A stretch of 62,596 bases of DNA from Clostridiaceae bacterium (GTDB lineage Bacteria > Bacillota > Clostridia > Oscillospirales > Acutalibacteraceae), in NCBI GenBank assembly GCA_016288315.1, contig JAEEYU010000008.1:1-62596 (forward strand), given 5' to 3'. Shown piece by piece: positions 34,054 through 42,695 of the stretch. A program made the position numbers and the translations under genes. Below the pieces are notes generated by a model. The model did no database searches. It saw only the letters and a list, made by a program, of their open reading frames with translations, and was not told the DNA's origin. Each line of letters begins with the position of its first letter. The stretch's first letter is position 1.

Positions 34054-34923
34054 TTATGTATTTGCTCTGAAAAGTGTGCAGAGCCGTGTAATCAAAAGAT
34101 TGTAATTTCTGTTGTTTTCAAGACCGGATTTCAGTTCGCGTGTTGCCTTTTCAAGCTTTTCAAGCCGTGCAAGTGTAAGGCGCAGGCCAAGTGTGTCAGC
34201 CGTTCCGCCGAATCTTTCACAGCGGATTCCTGTTGCTTTGACCTTCATTGCCTCGACGATTATTTCATCAAGCACCGGAAGGGTGTCAGCAAATAGTTTT
34301 TTGTCTTTTTCAAAAACAGACGCTTCGCGCACAATGTCAAATTCACTGTCTGCAACAATTGCCTTTGCAATAAGGCAGGCGGTTTCGAGCGCTTTGGACG
34401 ACTCTTCTTCGTCCGGTTCGCTTTCCTGCTCGCCGAGAGAGAACACCCTTGAACGGGAAATCACCGTGTCAAGAAGGTCTGCGGCTGAGGGGCAGGCGAT
34501 AATAAAAAATGCGTATTTCGGCGGCTCTTCAAGTGTTTTTAGAAGTATATTCTGCGAAACCGGCGACATCTCACCCGTAAGTGTAAGTATATAAACCTTG
34601 GAGTCTGCCTCGTTAGGAATAATGCTTACGGAGTTGACAATATCACGCGCCGTATTTGCCGTGAAATTGCCTTTTTTGTCTTCTTCACATAATTCAATGT
34701 CGGGGTGAATGCCGGCAGCCGCTTTTCTGCAGTGAGGGCATACGCCGCACGGGGATTCATCCGAAGAGCAGACGAGCGCCTGAGCAATTCCCTTTGAAAG
34801 GGACATCCGCTTTGAACCGGAACCGCCTTCGATTATTACCGAGTGCGGGAATCTTCCCGAACGCAGAGCGGCGTAGATATCTTCGCCCAGCGACATGTTT
34901 ATATCGGTGTTAAAATAAATCAT
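34054..34923 (-). CDS. holB: DNA polymerase III delta' subunit
   Basis: A 289-residue clamp-loader subunit. The N-terminal AAA+ fold begins with FPHSVIIEGGSGSKRM, a degenerate P-loop lacking the usual GK[ST], as delta' need not hydrolyse ATP. A zinc-binding set follows (CSSDESPCGVCPHC). VYILTLTGEMSPVSQNILLKTLEEPP is the typical sensor/SRC-like region. It is 5 bp downstream of darA. Confidence 0.9.
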   Translation of the reverse strand: MIYFNTDINMSLGEDIYAALRSGRFPHSVIIEGGSGSKRMSLSKGIAQALVCSSDESPCGVCPHCRKAAAGIHPDIELCEEDKKGNFTANTARDIVNSVSIIPNEADSKVYILTLTGEMSPVSQNILLKTLEEPPKYAFFIIACPSAADLLDTVISRSRVFSLGEQESEPDEEESSKALETACLIAKAIVADSEFDIVREASVFEKDKKLFADTLPVLDEIIVEAMKVKATGIRCERFGGTADTLGLRLTLARLEKLEKATRELKSGLENNRNYNLLITRLCTLFRANT

Positions 34924-34928
34924 TTTAA

Positions 34929-35252
34929 TCAGAGTCTGTAAAACTGGTCAACGTCAACAACAAAAACGGTGGCGCCGCCCACATTGACCTCAATGGGAGT
35001 TGAAGCCATACTGAACTCTCCGGAAGTAACCATGGGAGCCACCATTGTTTTGCGGGTTGATGAGAATTCGCCGATAATTGAAATGACACTGTCAACCTTA
35101 TCTTTTTCAACGCCTATGAGGAGCGTTGAGTTGCCGGCGCGTAAAAAACCGCCGGAGGTTGAGAGCTTTGTTGCTCTGAAACCCGCATCTGAAAGCTCAT
35201 CGAGCACAACGGGACAGTCATCGTTGCTGATAATCGCAATAACAAGTTTCAT
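34929..35252 (-). CDS. darA: Cyclic di-AMP receptor DarA (PstA, PII-like)
   Basis: A 107-residue PII-fold protein that binds cyclic di-AMP. The family sequence is clear: MKLVIAIISNDDCPVVLDEL, GFRATKLSTSGGFLRAGNSTLLIGVE with the ligand-binding Gly-rich part, and the C-terminal VGGATVFVVDVDQFYRL. It forms a trimer that changes shape on ligand binding; the target is unknown. Its place before holB is conserved in Firmicutes. The upstream gene is a QueG-like protein 12 bp away. Confidence 0.94.
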   Translation of the reverse strand: MKLVIAIISNDDCPVVLDELSDAGFRATKLSTSGGFLRAGNSTLLIGVEKDKVDSVISIIGEFSSTRKTMVAPMVTSGEFSMASTPIEVNVGGATVFVVDVDQFYRL

Positions 35253-35264
35253 AAGTGGGCTCCT

Positions 35265-36065
35265 TTATTCTTCGTTGAGTATTGATAAATTCCGTTCAAT
35301 CACTTTTTTGCCGCGCCACTCGTAAGCTCTGCCCTCAATTTCACAGCCGCTTTCAATATGCGCAACGGCACTGTTTATGAATTCTTCAATGTCTGAAAGC
35401 TCGGCTTTCAGGTTCATCGGGCAGACAGTCTGGCATATATCGCAGCCCCAGGCGCAACCTGTGGATTTGATAAGCGCCTTTTCTTCTTCTGTGAGTTCGC
35501 CTTTTTTCTGGTTGATTGCGGAAAGGCATCTGGCAGGATCGGGACCCCGGTCGCCTATGGCGTGTGTCGGGCAGGCATTGCGGCATTTTTTGCAGTGAAT
35601 GCACATTTTTACTTCCGAGCCGGTGCAGGGCAGGTCAAGAGATGTAACAATTTCTCCGATAAAAACATAAGTGCCGTAGCGTTCGTGAATAAAAAGCGAA
35701 TTTTCACCCATAACGCCGAGTCCGCTCAGCAGTGCGGCGGACACCTCCGGGATAGGGGAATTGTCCGTAAACGTAACAAAGCTTTCGCCGGGGAATTCTT
35801 CCTGCAGCTTTTCAACAGCTTTTTTCATTCTGCCGTTTATTACCGTATGGTAATCACCGACAACCGCATATTTTGAAATGTTGGAGTTTTTATAGTTTTC
35901 CTCACTCAGAAGATAAGGAAAAACCGCCGTTATAACCCGTTTTGCATTTTCGGGCAGCCTGCTTTTCGCACGGCATTCAATAAGTCTTGAGCGAAGAAGT
36001 TCAAAGTCGCACACTCCCCAGGAGGGAGCGGCTTCATCCATTATTATTTTTACAGTATCAATCAT
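35265..36065 (-). CDS. QueG-like double [4Fe-4S] protein
   Basis: A 266-residue cytoplasmic protein related to epoxyqueuosine reductase QueG, which makes queuosine in tRNA. The two-cluster region is present: CIHCKKCRNACPTHAI and GCAWGCDICQTVCPMNLK. The N-terminal corrinoid-binding-type half is recognisable (GDYHTVINGRMKKAVEKL, GVMGENSLFIHERYGTYVFIGEIVT). It is shorter than QueG (about 380) and has no C-terminal repeat domain, so it may be a paralogue with another substrate. The ATG overlaps the AEC stop as ATGA. Confidence 0.72.
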   Translation of the reverse strand: MIDTVKIIMDEAAPSWGVCDFELLRSRLIECRAKSRLPENAKRVITAVFPYLLSEENYKNSNISKYAVVGDYHTVINGRMKKAVEKLQEEFPGESFVTFTDNSPIPEVSAALLSGLGVMGENSLFIHERYGTYVFIGEIVTSLDLPCTGSEVKMCIHCKKCRNACPTHAIGDRGPDPARCLSAINQKKGELTEEEKALIKSTGCAWGCDICQTVCPMNLKAELSDIEEFINSAVAHIESGCEIEGRAYEWRGKKVIERNLSILNEE

Positions 36066-37009
36066 AATGCAGAGGCGATTCCGGTTGTAACGGGTATGGT
36101 TAAAATCGACATAAGACTTACCGCCGAAACAACCTGAGATGCAAGACCCGTGTCGCGCCCGTATTTTGCCGCAAACAGAACAGTGTTGTTTGCAGGCGGC
36201 ACAGAGGCGGTCAGCACAAGCGTTGAAAGCAGGGCGCCGGTAAAGCCGAACAGTTTGCACAGCCCAATCATTATTGCCGGCAGAAGCAGCAGCTTGAGAG
36301 CGGCAACAACAAGGATTCTCCAGTTTTTGAACATGGAGCGGAAATCCGAGTGCGCTATGTAAGTGCCGAACATCAGCATCGCCAGCGGAGTGTTGAGAGA
36401 TGCAATGTATTCAACCGGTTTGTAAGCTGTTTCGGGCAGGTGGATATTAAGCAGATAAAACGGAAGCCCTATAATGACGGCTATTACGCCGGGGTTGAGA
36501 ATTATCTTTTTGAAATCGATTTTCTTTGCTCCGGCGCTTTTGTCCATAACCGTAATTCCATGTGTGAAGCTGAAAATCTGGAATGAGATAATCACGGCGG
36601 AGCAGTAGAATACTCCTTGAGGACCGACAAGCGCATTGTTGAGGGGCAGCCCCATATATCCGCAGTTGCCGTAGCCGCAGGCATATTTGTAGATTGCCGC
36701 CTTCTCTTTGTCGCATCTGCGGAATGAAAGCGTGCTTATAACTGCCGCTATTGCGTGCATAAGCAGACCCATCCCTATTGCAATAAAAAGATTTTTAAGC
36801 GTGTCGGAGGAATATTCAAGAGTTAAAAATGATTCGATTATTTTTGCCGGAGTGATGATGTAGAACAGCAGATCCGTGCACATAAGAGCCGCTTTTTCGG
36901 TAAAAAGACGGGCTTTGTCGGTAACGAACCCGACCGCTACCATCAGGTAGAGAATAATAACCTGCTGAGCCGCGAGCTTCATCACCCCGAATATTTCGGG
37001 AAAATTCAT
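36062..37009 (-). CDS. AEC-family transporter
   Basis: A 315-residue polytopic protein of the auxin efflux carrier family, with ten hydrophobic segments. Typical blocks are DLLFYIITPAKIIESFL, YGNCGYMGLPL and ASVPPANNTVLFAAKYG near the end. In bacteria these carry malate or other organic acids; the citrate synthase upstream in the same direction makes that role plausible but unproven. Confidence 0.88.
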   Translation of the reverse strand: MNFPEIFGVMKLAAQQVIILYLMVAVGFVTDKARLFTEKAALMCTDLLFYIITPAKIIESFLTLEYSSDTLKNLFIAIGMGLLMHAIAAVISTLSFRRCDKEKAAIYKYACGYGNCGYMGLPLNNALVGPQGVFYCSAVIISFQIFSFTHGITVMDKSAGAKKIDFKKIILNPGVIAVIIGLPFYLLNIHLPETAYKPVEYIASLNTPLAMLMFGTYIAHSDFRSMFKNWRILVVAALKLLLLPAIMIGLCKLFGFTGALLSTLVLTASVPPANNTVLFAAKYGRDTGLASQVVSAVSLMSILTIPVTTGIASAL

Positions 37010-37012
37010 TGA

Positions 37013-37930
37013 TTATTCGTCGGCGTTTTCCTCTGCCGAAGCGTCCTGTGCCTCGGTTTGAGCCTCTTCCTTTGCGTCTGCGTTGCCGCCGATCCAGCCG
37101 ATTCTTGTCAAAACGATTGAGAGGGCAAAGAGCGCGGTTGCAAGGTCGCAGTATTCAACGGGCGAACCTGTGTAAAGCACTTCGGCTTTACCTGAGATTA
37201 GCATAATGAATCTCGGAACGAAGCAGACAAGGGCAAGCACCGCCGCAGGAAGACCGAATGCAACAAGCTTCCAGTCAAGACCTTTTGACTCGATTTTGGA
37301 GTTGAGCTGTGCGAATGCCGTGAAGAATATGAGCATAAACGCAAGCATAAGCATTTCGAGCAGAAGGTCGGAAACCTTTATGAAGCTGATTGTTGTTGTG
37401 AAACGGTAAATGAGGCGGAACATAAACCACACCGTCGGAGCCACGGAGATGATTTTATATTCCGATGCGTTTGTAGCGCCCGAAAGCATGCTGATGCCGA
37501 ACACCACAAAAAAGATTGCGGCAAGCACTGCAAACAGCGACTGAGCGCACAGCACATAGACCGAAACCTTTGTCATGTCGGATGTCTGGGCGTTGTAGTT
37601 GAGAATTGTGTTCAGGTCAAGAGCCGCGTCAAAAAGAACGGCAACTGCGGTGAGCAGTGAGATTATTCCCTGAACAGGGCGTCTTGCAGGGGTTCTGTCA
37701 AAGCCGAGTTCGCTCTTGTAAAGCAGAGCGGAGGCCATCGAGATAATAATCCCCGCGCCGATAACGCCGTAAAGAACATAGATGAGTATGTCGGATGAAT
37801 CGATGTAGAAACCGGTGCCGGCTTCAAGGTTTGTCAAAAACTGGTAGGTTCTTACGGGCAGAGCCGCAAGTGCAACAATGCAGAATGCTATTGTTGAAAT
37901 AAGAAATCCTGTGTTACGGTTTTTTTCCAT
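37013..37930 (-). CDS. Polytopic membrane protein of unknown function
   Basis: A 305-residue protein not recognised as any named family. It has eight hydrophobic segments and an acidic C-terminal tail (about 280-305) rich in Glu, Ala and Asp. No catalytic motif is seen. It sits between citrate synthase and the AEC gene, same direction, with only 3 bp to the latter. Confidence 0.8.
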   Translation of the reverse strand: MEKNRNTGFLISTIAFCIVALAALPVRTYQFLTNLEAGTGFYIDSSDILIYVLYGVIGAGIIISMASALLYKSELGFDRTPARRPVQGIISLLTAVAVLFDAALDLNTILNYNAQTSDMTKVSVYVLCAQSLFAVLAAIFFVVFGISMLSGATNASEYKIISVAPTVWFMFRLIYRFTTTISFIKVSDLLLEMLMLAFMLIFFTAFAQLNSKIESKGLDWKLVAFGLPAAVLALVCFVPRFIMLISGKAEVLYTGSPVEYCDLATALFALSIVLTRIGWIGGNADAKEEAQTEAQDASAEENADE

Positions 37931-37986
37931 TTCAGTTTACCGCCTATCTGTATAATTATTTATTTTGTTTTCTCAGAGCAAACGCC

Positions 37987-39351
37987 TCAGCGCTCGTCAA
38001 TGGGAATATATTTGCCGGGTTTGATAACGTTTTTGTATGCGGGTCTGATTATTCTTCCGCCGGTGAGAACCTCTTCCATTCTGTGCGCCGACCAGCCCGC
38101 AATACGCGCTACGGTAAAAATCGGGGTGAACAGGTCCTCGGGAATGCCGAGCATTTTATAAACAAGACCGGAGTAGAGGTCAACATTTGCGCACATCGGT
38201 TTTTTGTTCCTCTTGATATTGAAGAAAATTTCGGGTGTCAGCTTTTCGATTGTGTTGAGAAGTCTGAAATCTTCTTCAAATTCAGTGCCGACAGCCGCCT
38301 TTTCAGCCCTTGCTTTGAGTATGACGGCTCTCGGGTCGGAGAGTGTGTAAACGGCGTGCCCCATACCGTAGATAAGGCCGGAACCGTCGCCCGCTTCCTT
38401 TTTGACTACTTTTGTCAGGTAATCTGCAACCTGACCTTCATCGTTTATGTCTTTGACATTCTGACGCAGGAGCTCAACCATCTGAGCCACCTTGATGTTT
38501 GCTCCGCCGTGGCGAGGTCCTTTGAGAGCGCCTATGCCCGCCGCTATTGCGGAGTAGGTGTCTGTTCCGCTTGAGGAGAGCACTCTCGTGGCGAAGGTTG
38601 AGTTGTTGCCGCCGCCGTGCTCCGCGTGAACCATAAGGCAGGTGTCAAGCAACTTTGCCTCTTCATCGGTAAAGGAACCGTCGGAACGGATGGAGCTGAG
38701 TATTGCCTGTGCCGTTGTGTGCTCCGGATTTACCGGGTTTATCGACATGCTCTGACGGTAATAATGGCGCCTCTTCACCTGGTAGGCGTTGCCCATTATT
38801 TCGGGCATTTTTGCGAGAATCTGAAGACTCTGCGTAAGAATGTTGAGAACCGATGTTTCATCCGGATTGTCGTCGTATGAATAAAGGGCGAGAACACACC
38901 TTGCCATTTTGTTCATGATATCCGGGGAGGGGGCTTTCATTATCATATCTTCAATGAAGTCCTGCGGAAGCTCCCTGTTTGCGCCGAGGTTGCGTGTGAA
39001 CTGCTCGAGTTCATCCTTGTTCGGCAACCTGCCGAATATCAGCAGCCAGGCGACTTCCTCATAACCGAAACGGTTTTCTTCCTCGCACGCTTCAACAATA
39101 TATTTCATATTGATTCCGCGGAATCTCAGCTTGCCTTCACGGGGTATGCGCTCGTTGTCGTCTATGTAGTAGCCCTCAACATTGCATATATTGGTAACGC
39201 CTGCGGTAACGCCCGTTCCGTCGGGGTTTCGCAGACCGCGTTTGACGCTTGACAGGTCATAATCTTCGAGATCGAACTTCGAATTTTCAACTATCTGCTC
39301 GCAGTAAAAGCCGAGATTTTTCTGCATATTGTCTGTCAGACGGATACTCAT
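37987..39351 (-). CDS. Citrate synthase
   Basis: A 454-residue enzyme that condenses acetyl-CoA and oxaloacetate. The active-site blocks are visible: HAEHGGGNNSTFATRVLSSSGTD (substrate His), GALKGPRHGGAN, and GMGHAVYTLSDPRA (second His). The N-terminal extension before the core is usual in the clostridial type, which runs a branched rather than a closed TCA pathway. It may also be a methylcitrate synthase, but no propionate genes are near. AGGAGG precedes the ATG, and a strong promoter lies at 39420. Confidence 0.93.
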   Translation of the reverse strand: MSIRLTDNMQKNLGFYCEQIVENSKFDLEDYDLSSVKRGLRNPDGTGVTAGVTNICNVEGYYIDDNERIPREGKLRFRGINMKYIVEACEEENRFGYEEVAWLLIFGRLPNKDELEQFTRNLGANRELPQDFIEDMIMKAPSPDIMNKMARCVLALYSYDDNPDETSVLNILTQSLQILAKMPEIMGNAYQVKRRHYYRQSMSINPVNPEHTTAQAILSSIRSDGSFTDEEAKLLDTCLMVHAEHGGGNNSTFATRVLSSSGTDTYSAIAAGIGALKGPRHGGANIKVAQMVELLRQNVKDINDEGQVADYLTKVVKKEAGDGSGLIYGMGHAVYTLSDPRAVILKARAEKAAVGTEFEEDFRLLNTIEKLTPEIFFNIKRNKKPMCANVDLYSGLVYKMLGIPEDLFTPIFTVARIAGWSAHRMEEVLTGGRIIRPAYKNVIKPGKYIPIDER

Positions 39352-39419
39352 TTTCTGCCTCCTTTGCAGGGTGTAGGGGAGTGTGAACAGTCGGCATACT
39401 GCCCCAGAATAATGGATTA

Positions 39420-39448
39420 ATTATACACGCGCATATTTTAAAAGTCAA
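39420..39448 (-). promoter_or_regulatory. SigA-like promoter of the citrate synthase gene
   Basis: On the minus strand TTGACT (39443-39448), a 17-bp spacer and TATAAT (39420-39425). The -35 box lies 32 bp from the -35 box of the divergent alr promoter. Confidence 0.85.
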
Positions 39449-39480
39449 GTAATATTATTTATAATACAACAGATAAGCAC

Positions 39481-39509
39481 TTGACATAAAACCTATAAAA
39501 TCATAAAAT
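39481..39509 (+). promoter_or_regulatory. SigA-like promoter of alr
   Basis: TTGACA (39481-39486), a 17-bp spacer and TAAAAT (39504-39509) lie 37 bp before the alr start. Confidence 0.82.
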
Positions 39510-39546
39510 GAAAGGCAGTGTAAATCTCTGATACGGAGGAAGCGCT

Positions 39547-40725
39547 TTGAAAAGTTATTTCAGAAGAACATGGCTTGATATAAACACCGACGCCCTGCGC
39601 GAGAACTATGAGCAGATATGCTCAAAGCTCACGTCCGGAGCGGCTGTTATGGCTGTTGTCAAGGCGGATGCCTACGGCCACGGTGTTGAGCAGGTAGTCA
39701 AGGAACTTGTCAGGTGCGGGTGCGAATGGTTTGCCGTTTCAAATCTTGAAGAGGCAATGCAGGTTAAAGATGCGGCTCCCGATTCATCTGTTCTGATTCT
39801 CGGCTACACACCGCCCGAATATGCCGAAAGACTTGCTTTCAACGGCATTTCACAGGCGGTTTTCAATCTTGAATATGCAAAGGCACTGTCCGAAAACGCT
39901 TCAAAAAACGGCGTTCAGGTCAGAATTCATATTAAAGTCGATACAGGTATGAGCCGACTCGGATTTACTTATCACGACTCCGTCGCAGACGGTGCAACGG
40001 CCGCCGATGTGGCTCAGGCGTGCCGCCTGGAAGGACTCTATCCCGAAGGAATATTCACTCATTTCGCCTGTGCGGATGAAGAGAACGGCGAGGCGTTCAC
40101 CCGCCTGCAGTATGACCTGTTTATCGGACTTGTTCACGAGGTTGAACAGCTCGGCGTGAAGTTTGAAATACGTCACTGCTGCAACTCGGCGGCAACGGTT
40201 ATTTACCCCGAAATGCAGCTTGATATGGTGCGCCCGGGCATTATTCTTTACGGGCTCGCCCCCTCTGATTTTATCGGCAAATCAATAAAACTCCGCCCCG
40301 TTATGAAAATGAAAACCGTTGTTTCAATGGTCAAGGAAATACCTGAGGGCACACCTGTAAGCTACGGCAGAACGTTCACATCTGAGCGCACGATGAAAAT
40401 TGCAACGGTTCCCGTCGGTTATGCCGACGGTCTGCCCAGAGCCCTTTCGGGCAGGGCTAAGATGCTGATAAACGGCAAGGAGGTGCCCGTTGTCGGCAGA
40501 ATATGTATGGACCAGTGCATGCTTGACGTTACGGGCATCGACGGCATTCACGAAGGTATGACCGTAACCGTTTTCGGCGGTGAAGGCAATTCCGTTGACG
40601 ATATTGCGCAAAACGCAGGTGTCATCAATTATGAAATAATATGCGGCATAAACAAACGCGTTCCGAGAGTTTATCTTGAAGACGGCGGTGTTGTCGCCAT
40701 TTCCGATTATCTTGAAAACAAATAA
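39547..40725 (+). CDS. alr: Alanine racemase
   Basis: A 392-residue PLP enzyme that makes D-alanine for peptidoglycan. The PLP Lys is Lys39 in AVVKADAYGHG; the second catalytic Tyr lies in VSYGRTFTS at about 273. The barrel includes HIKVDTGMSRLGF. The start is TTG at 39547, supported by GGAGGA upstream and by the family start. A small membrane protein follows after 12 bp. Confidence 0.96.
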   Translation: MKSYFRRTWLDINTDALRENYEQICSKLTSGAAVMAVVKADAYGHGVEQVVKELVRCGCEWFAVSNLEEAMQVKDAAPDSSVLILGYTPPEYAERLAFNGISQAVFNLEYAKALSENASKNGVQVRIHIKVDTGMSRLGFTYHDSVADGATAADVAQACRLEGLYPEGIFTHFACADEENGEAFTRLQYDLFIGLVHEVEQLGVKFEIRHCCNSAATVIYPEMQLDMVRPGIILYGLAPSDFIGKSIKLRPVMKMKTVVSMVKEIPEGTPVSYGRTFTSERTMKIATVPVGYADGLPRALSGRAKMLINGKEVPVVGRICMDQCMLDVTGIDGIHEGMTVTVFGGEGNSVDDIAQNAGVINYEIICGINKRVPRVYLEDGGVVAISDYLENK

Positions 40726-40737
40726 GGAGAATTTGCC

Positions 40738-41256
40738 ATGAAAAAGAAAACACCTTTCTTCCCGATTCTCGGCTGCCTTTCGGGGGTTGCGAGCGTAGTT
40801 GCCGGTTTTGTGCTTTCGTGCAGTGTAAAAGATGCCGCCGCTGCTCTCAAAGCAGGCGCAATCAGTCCCGACGCACCGCAGAATTTTGACTTTTATTCAT
40901 ACTTTTTCGGCAGCGCACAGACAGAGTCTGTCGATGAAACCGCGCTTATGATTTCAAAACTTGTTGAGCTCTGCGGCAAGGGCTTCGGACTTATTCTTAT
41001 TATGTTCGGTCTGTTCGCCGTCTGCATCTTCGGTTACAAAATCGAAAAAGCGCTCAGAGAGCGTGATTACGCACCTGATTTTATTCCTCCCGTGCAGGAT
41101 TATCCCTACGGAGCACAGGCGGAAACTCCCGCAGAAAACTATGCGGTTCCCGAACAGGATTATATTGCTCCCGATGAGGGTGCTTACACTGCCGATGAGG
41201 GTTTTTCCGCTCAGGAGAGCGGCGCATATTCTCCTGAGGGAGAGAATATGCAATAG
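40738..41256 (+). CDS. Small two-segment membrane protein, unknown
   Basis: A 172-residue protein with hydrophobic segments at about 8-27 and 80-98 and an intervening outside loop. The tail (about 108-172) is rich in Ala, Glu, Pro, Gln and Tyr with repeated APDEGAYTADEG-like units. It is not recognised as a family. AGGAG precedes the ATG and it follows alr by 12 bp, so it is probably co-transcribed. Confidence 0.75.
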   Translation: MKKKTPFFPILGCLSGVASVVAGFVLSCSVKDAAAALKAGAISPDAPQNFDFYSYFFGSAQTESVDETALMISKLVELCGKGFGLILIMFGLFAVCIFGYKIEKALRERDYAPDFIPPVQDYPYGAQAETPAENYAVPEQDYIAPDEGAYTADEGFSAQESGAYSPEGENMQ

Positions 41257-41397
41257 CGGTCAAAAACCGGCAGAAAATACAAAGTTATACAAAGTTGAAT
41301 TCAGTTGTTTTTGCGGCGTTTCAAAGTTAACAATTTTTCAACAATTTATTCCGCGTCAATTCATATTCGCTTAACATTTGGCGTTTACAATGTAAGT

Positions 41398-41511
41398 GTT
41401 CCCGATACGGGGGAGCCGCACCCCCCGAAGGAACAATGCCGTTAAAACGGCAACAATACCCCTCCTCAATTCAACCCTATAGAAAAGACGCCTTCCGCAA
41501 GGGCGTCTTTT
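41398..41511 (+). ncRNA. Candidate structured RNA ending in a terminator
   Basis: The 369-bp gap 41257-41625 has no gene. From 41398 there is an outer stem 41398-41402/41430-41434 around CGGGGG/CCCCCG (41408-41413/41422-41427), then GCCGTT/AACGGC (41438-41443/41446-41451), then a strong terminator. A separate asnA promoter lies downstream, so this looks like a short stand-alone transcript of about 115 nt, or the tail of the alr transcript. No known riboswitch motif was recognised. Upstream TACAAT (41385-41390) is a possible -10 with a poor -35. Confidence 0.45.
41483..41511 (+). terminator. Strong Rho-independent terminator before asnA
   Basis: AAAAGACGCC (41483-41492) pairs with GGCGTCTTTT (41502-41511) and TCGTCTTTT follows. 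Confidence 0.85.
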
Positions 41512-41564
41512 CGTCTTTTACGGGGGCAGATACCCGGAATATGCGCATAAAACATAAATTGTTA

Positions 41565-41593
41565 TTGAAAATAAAAAAACGGTGTGTTATTAT
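41565..41593 (+). promoter_or_regulatory. SigA-like promoter of asnA
   Basis: TTGAAA (41565-41570), a 17-bp spacer and TATTAT (41588-41593) lie 32 bp before the ATG. Confidence 0.75.
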
Positions 41594-41625
41594 CATAAAG
41601 TATTTATTGTGAAGGAGAGCATAAA

Positions 41626-42636
41626 ATGTATAAGCTTTCAGTTCCCGAGGGCTACAAGTCTGCGCTTGACGTCAGACAGACTCAGATAGCCATCAAAAAA
41701 ATCAAGGATTATTTCGAGAGGGATATTGCCGTTCAGCTTGAACTTATGCGTGTTTCCGCACCGCTGTTTGTTGACAGGGCTTCGGGTCTCAATGACACGC
41801 TCAACGGCATTGAGCGCCCTGTTGCATTTGATATAAAAGATTATGACGGCAAGGAGTTTGAGATTGTTCAGTCCCTTGCCAAGTGGAAAAGATACGCCCT
41901 TAAAAAATACGGTGTCGGTCCCAGCGAAGGCATCTATACCGATATGAACGCCATACGCCGCGATGAGGATGTTGACAACATCCACTCCGTTTTCGTTGAC
42001 CAGTGGGACTGGGAAAAACGCATTGAAAAATGTGACAGAACAGAAGAAACGCTCAAAAACACGGTGCGCCTTATTTACAGCTCACTTCGCCATACGGAGC
42101 GCTATGTTGCAAGAGATTATGACTTTTTTGAGAGATTCCTCCCAGAAGATATTTTCTTCATCACAACGCAGGAACTTGAAGATATGTATCCCGATCTTAC
42201 TCCCAAGGAGAGGGAAAATAAGATAGCCCGCGAGAAAAAAGCGGTTTTCATTATGAAAATCGGCGGGGCGCTTAAATCAGGCAAAATCCACGACGGCAGA
42301 GCGCCCGACTATGACGACTGGGAGCTTAACGGCGATATAGTTGTTTATTATCCGATTCTCGATATGGCTTTTGAACTCTCGTCAATGGGTATAAGAGTTG
42401 ACGAAGAATCACTTATGAAACAGCTTGAAATCCGCGGCTGCACCGAGAGAAAGGAACTGCCGTTCCACAAGGCGCTGCTCAACGGCGAACTGCCTTATTC
42501 AATAGGCGGCGGCATCGGTCAGAGCAGAATCTGCATGTTCTTCCTGCGCAAGGCGCACATCGGCGAGGTCCAGGCATCCGTCTGGCCGGAAGAAATGGCA
42601 AAAGAGTGCGAAGAAGCGGGAATAAAACTGCTTTGA
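41626..42636 (+). CDS. asnA: Aspartate-ammonia ligase (asparagine synthetase A)
   Basis: A 336-residue ATP-dependent enzyme that makes asparagine from aspartate and ammonia. It has the class II aminoacyl-tRNA-synthetase-like fold; visible blocks are RVSAPLFVDRASGLNDTLNG, YTDMNAIRRDE, VDQWDWEK and GGIGQSRICMFFL. The length matches the family. GGAG precedes the ATG. It has its own promoter, and a hairpin follows. Confidence 0.96.
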   Translation: MYKLSVPEGYKSALDVRQTQIAIKKIKDYFERDIAVQLELMRVSAPLFVDRASGLNDTLNGIERPVAFDIKDYDGKEFEIVQSLAKWKRYALKKYGVGPSEGIYTDMNAIRRDEDVDNIHSVFVDQWDWEKRIEKCDRTEETLKNTVRLIYSSLRHTERYVARDYDFFERFLPEDIFFITTQELEDMYPDLTPKERENKIAREKKAVFIMKIGGALKSGKIHDGRAPDYDDWELNGDIVVYYPILDMAFELSSMGIRVDEESLMKQLEIRGCTERKELPFHKALLNGELPYSIGGGIGQSRICMFFLRKAHIGEVQASVWPEEMAKECEEAGIKLL

Positions 42637-42649
42637 TTATAACTTTCAC

Positions 42650-42680
42650 AAGGGACTGCTTGACGGTCCCTTCTTTGATT
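42650..42680 (+). terminator. Terminator after asnA
   Basis: AAGGGAC (42650-42656) pairs with GTCCCTT (42666-42672), followed by CTTTGATTT. The T-run is interrupted. Confidence 0.6.
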
Positions 42681-42695
42681 TGAACGGAGAATAAT

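Noticed and set aside
41398-41511. T-box leader of asnA
   Set aside because: It is too short, lacks the conserved T-box sequence and an own terminator/antiterminator pair, and asnA has a separate promoter after it.
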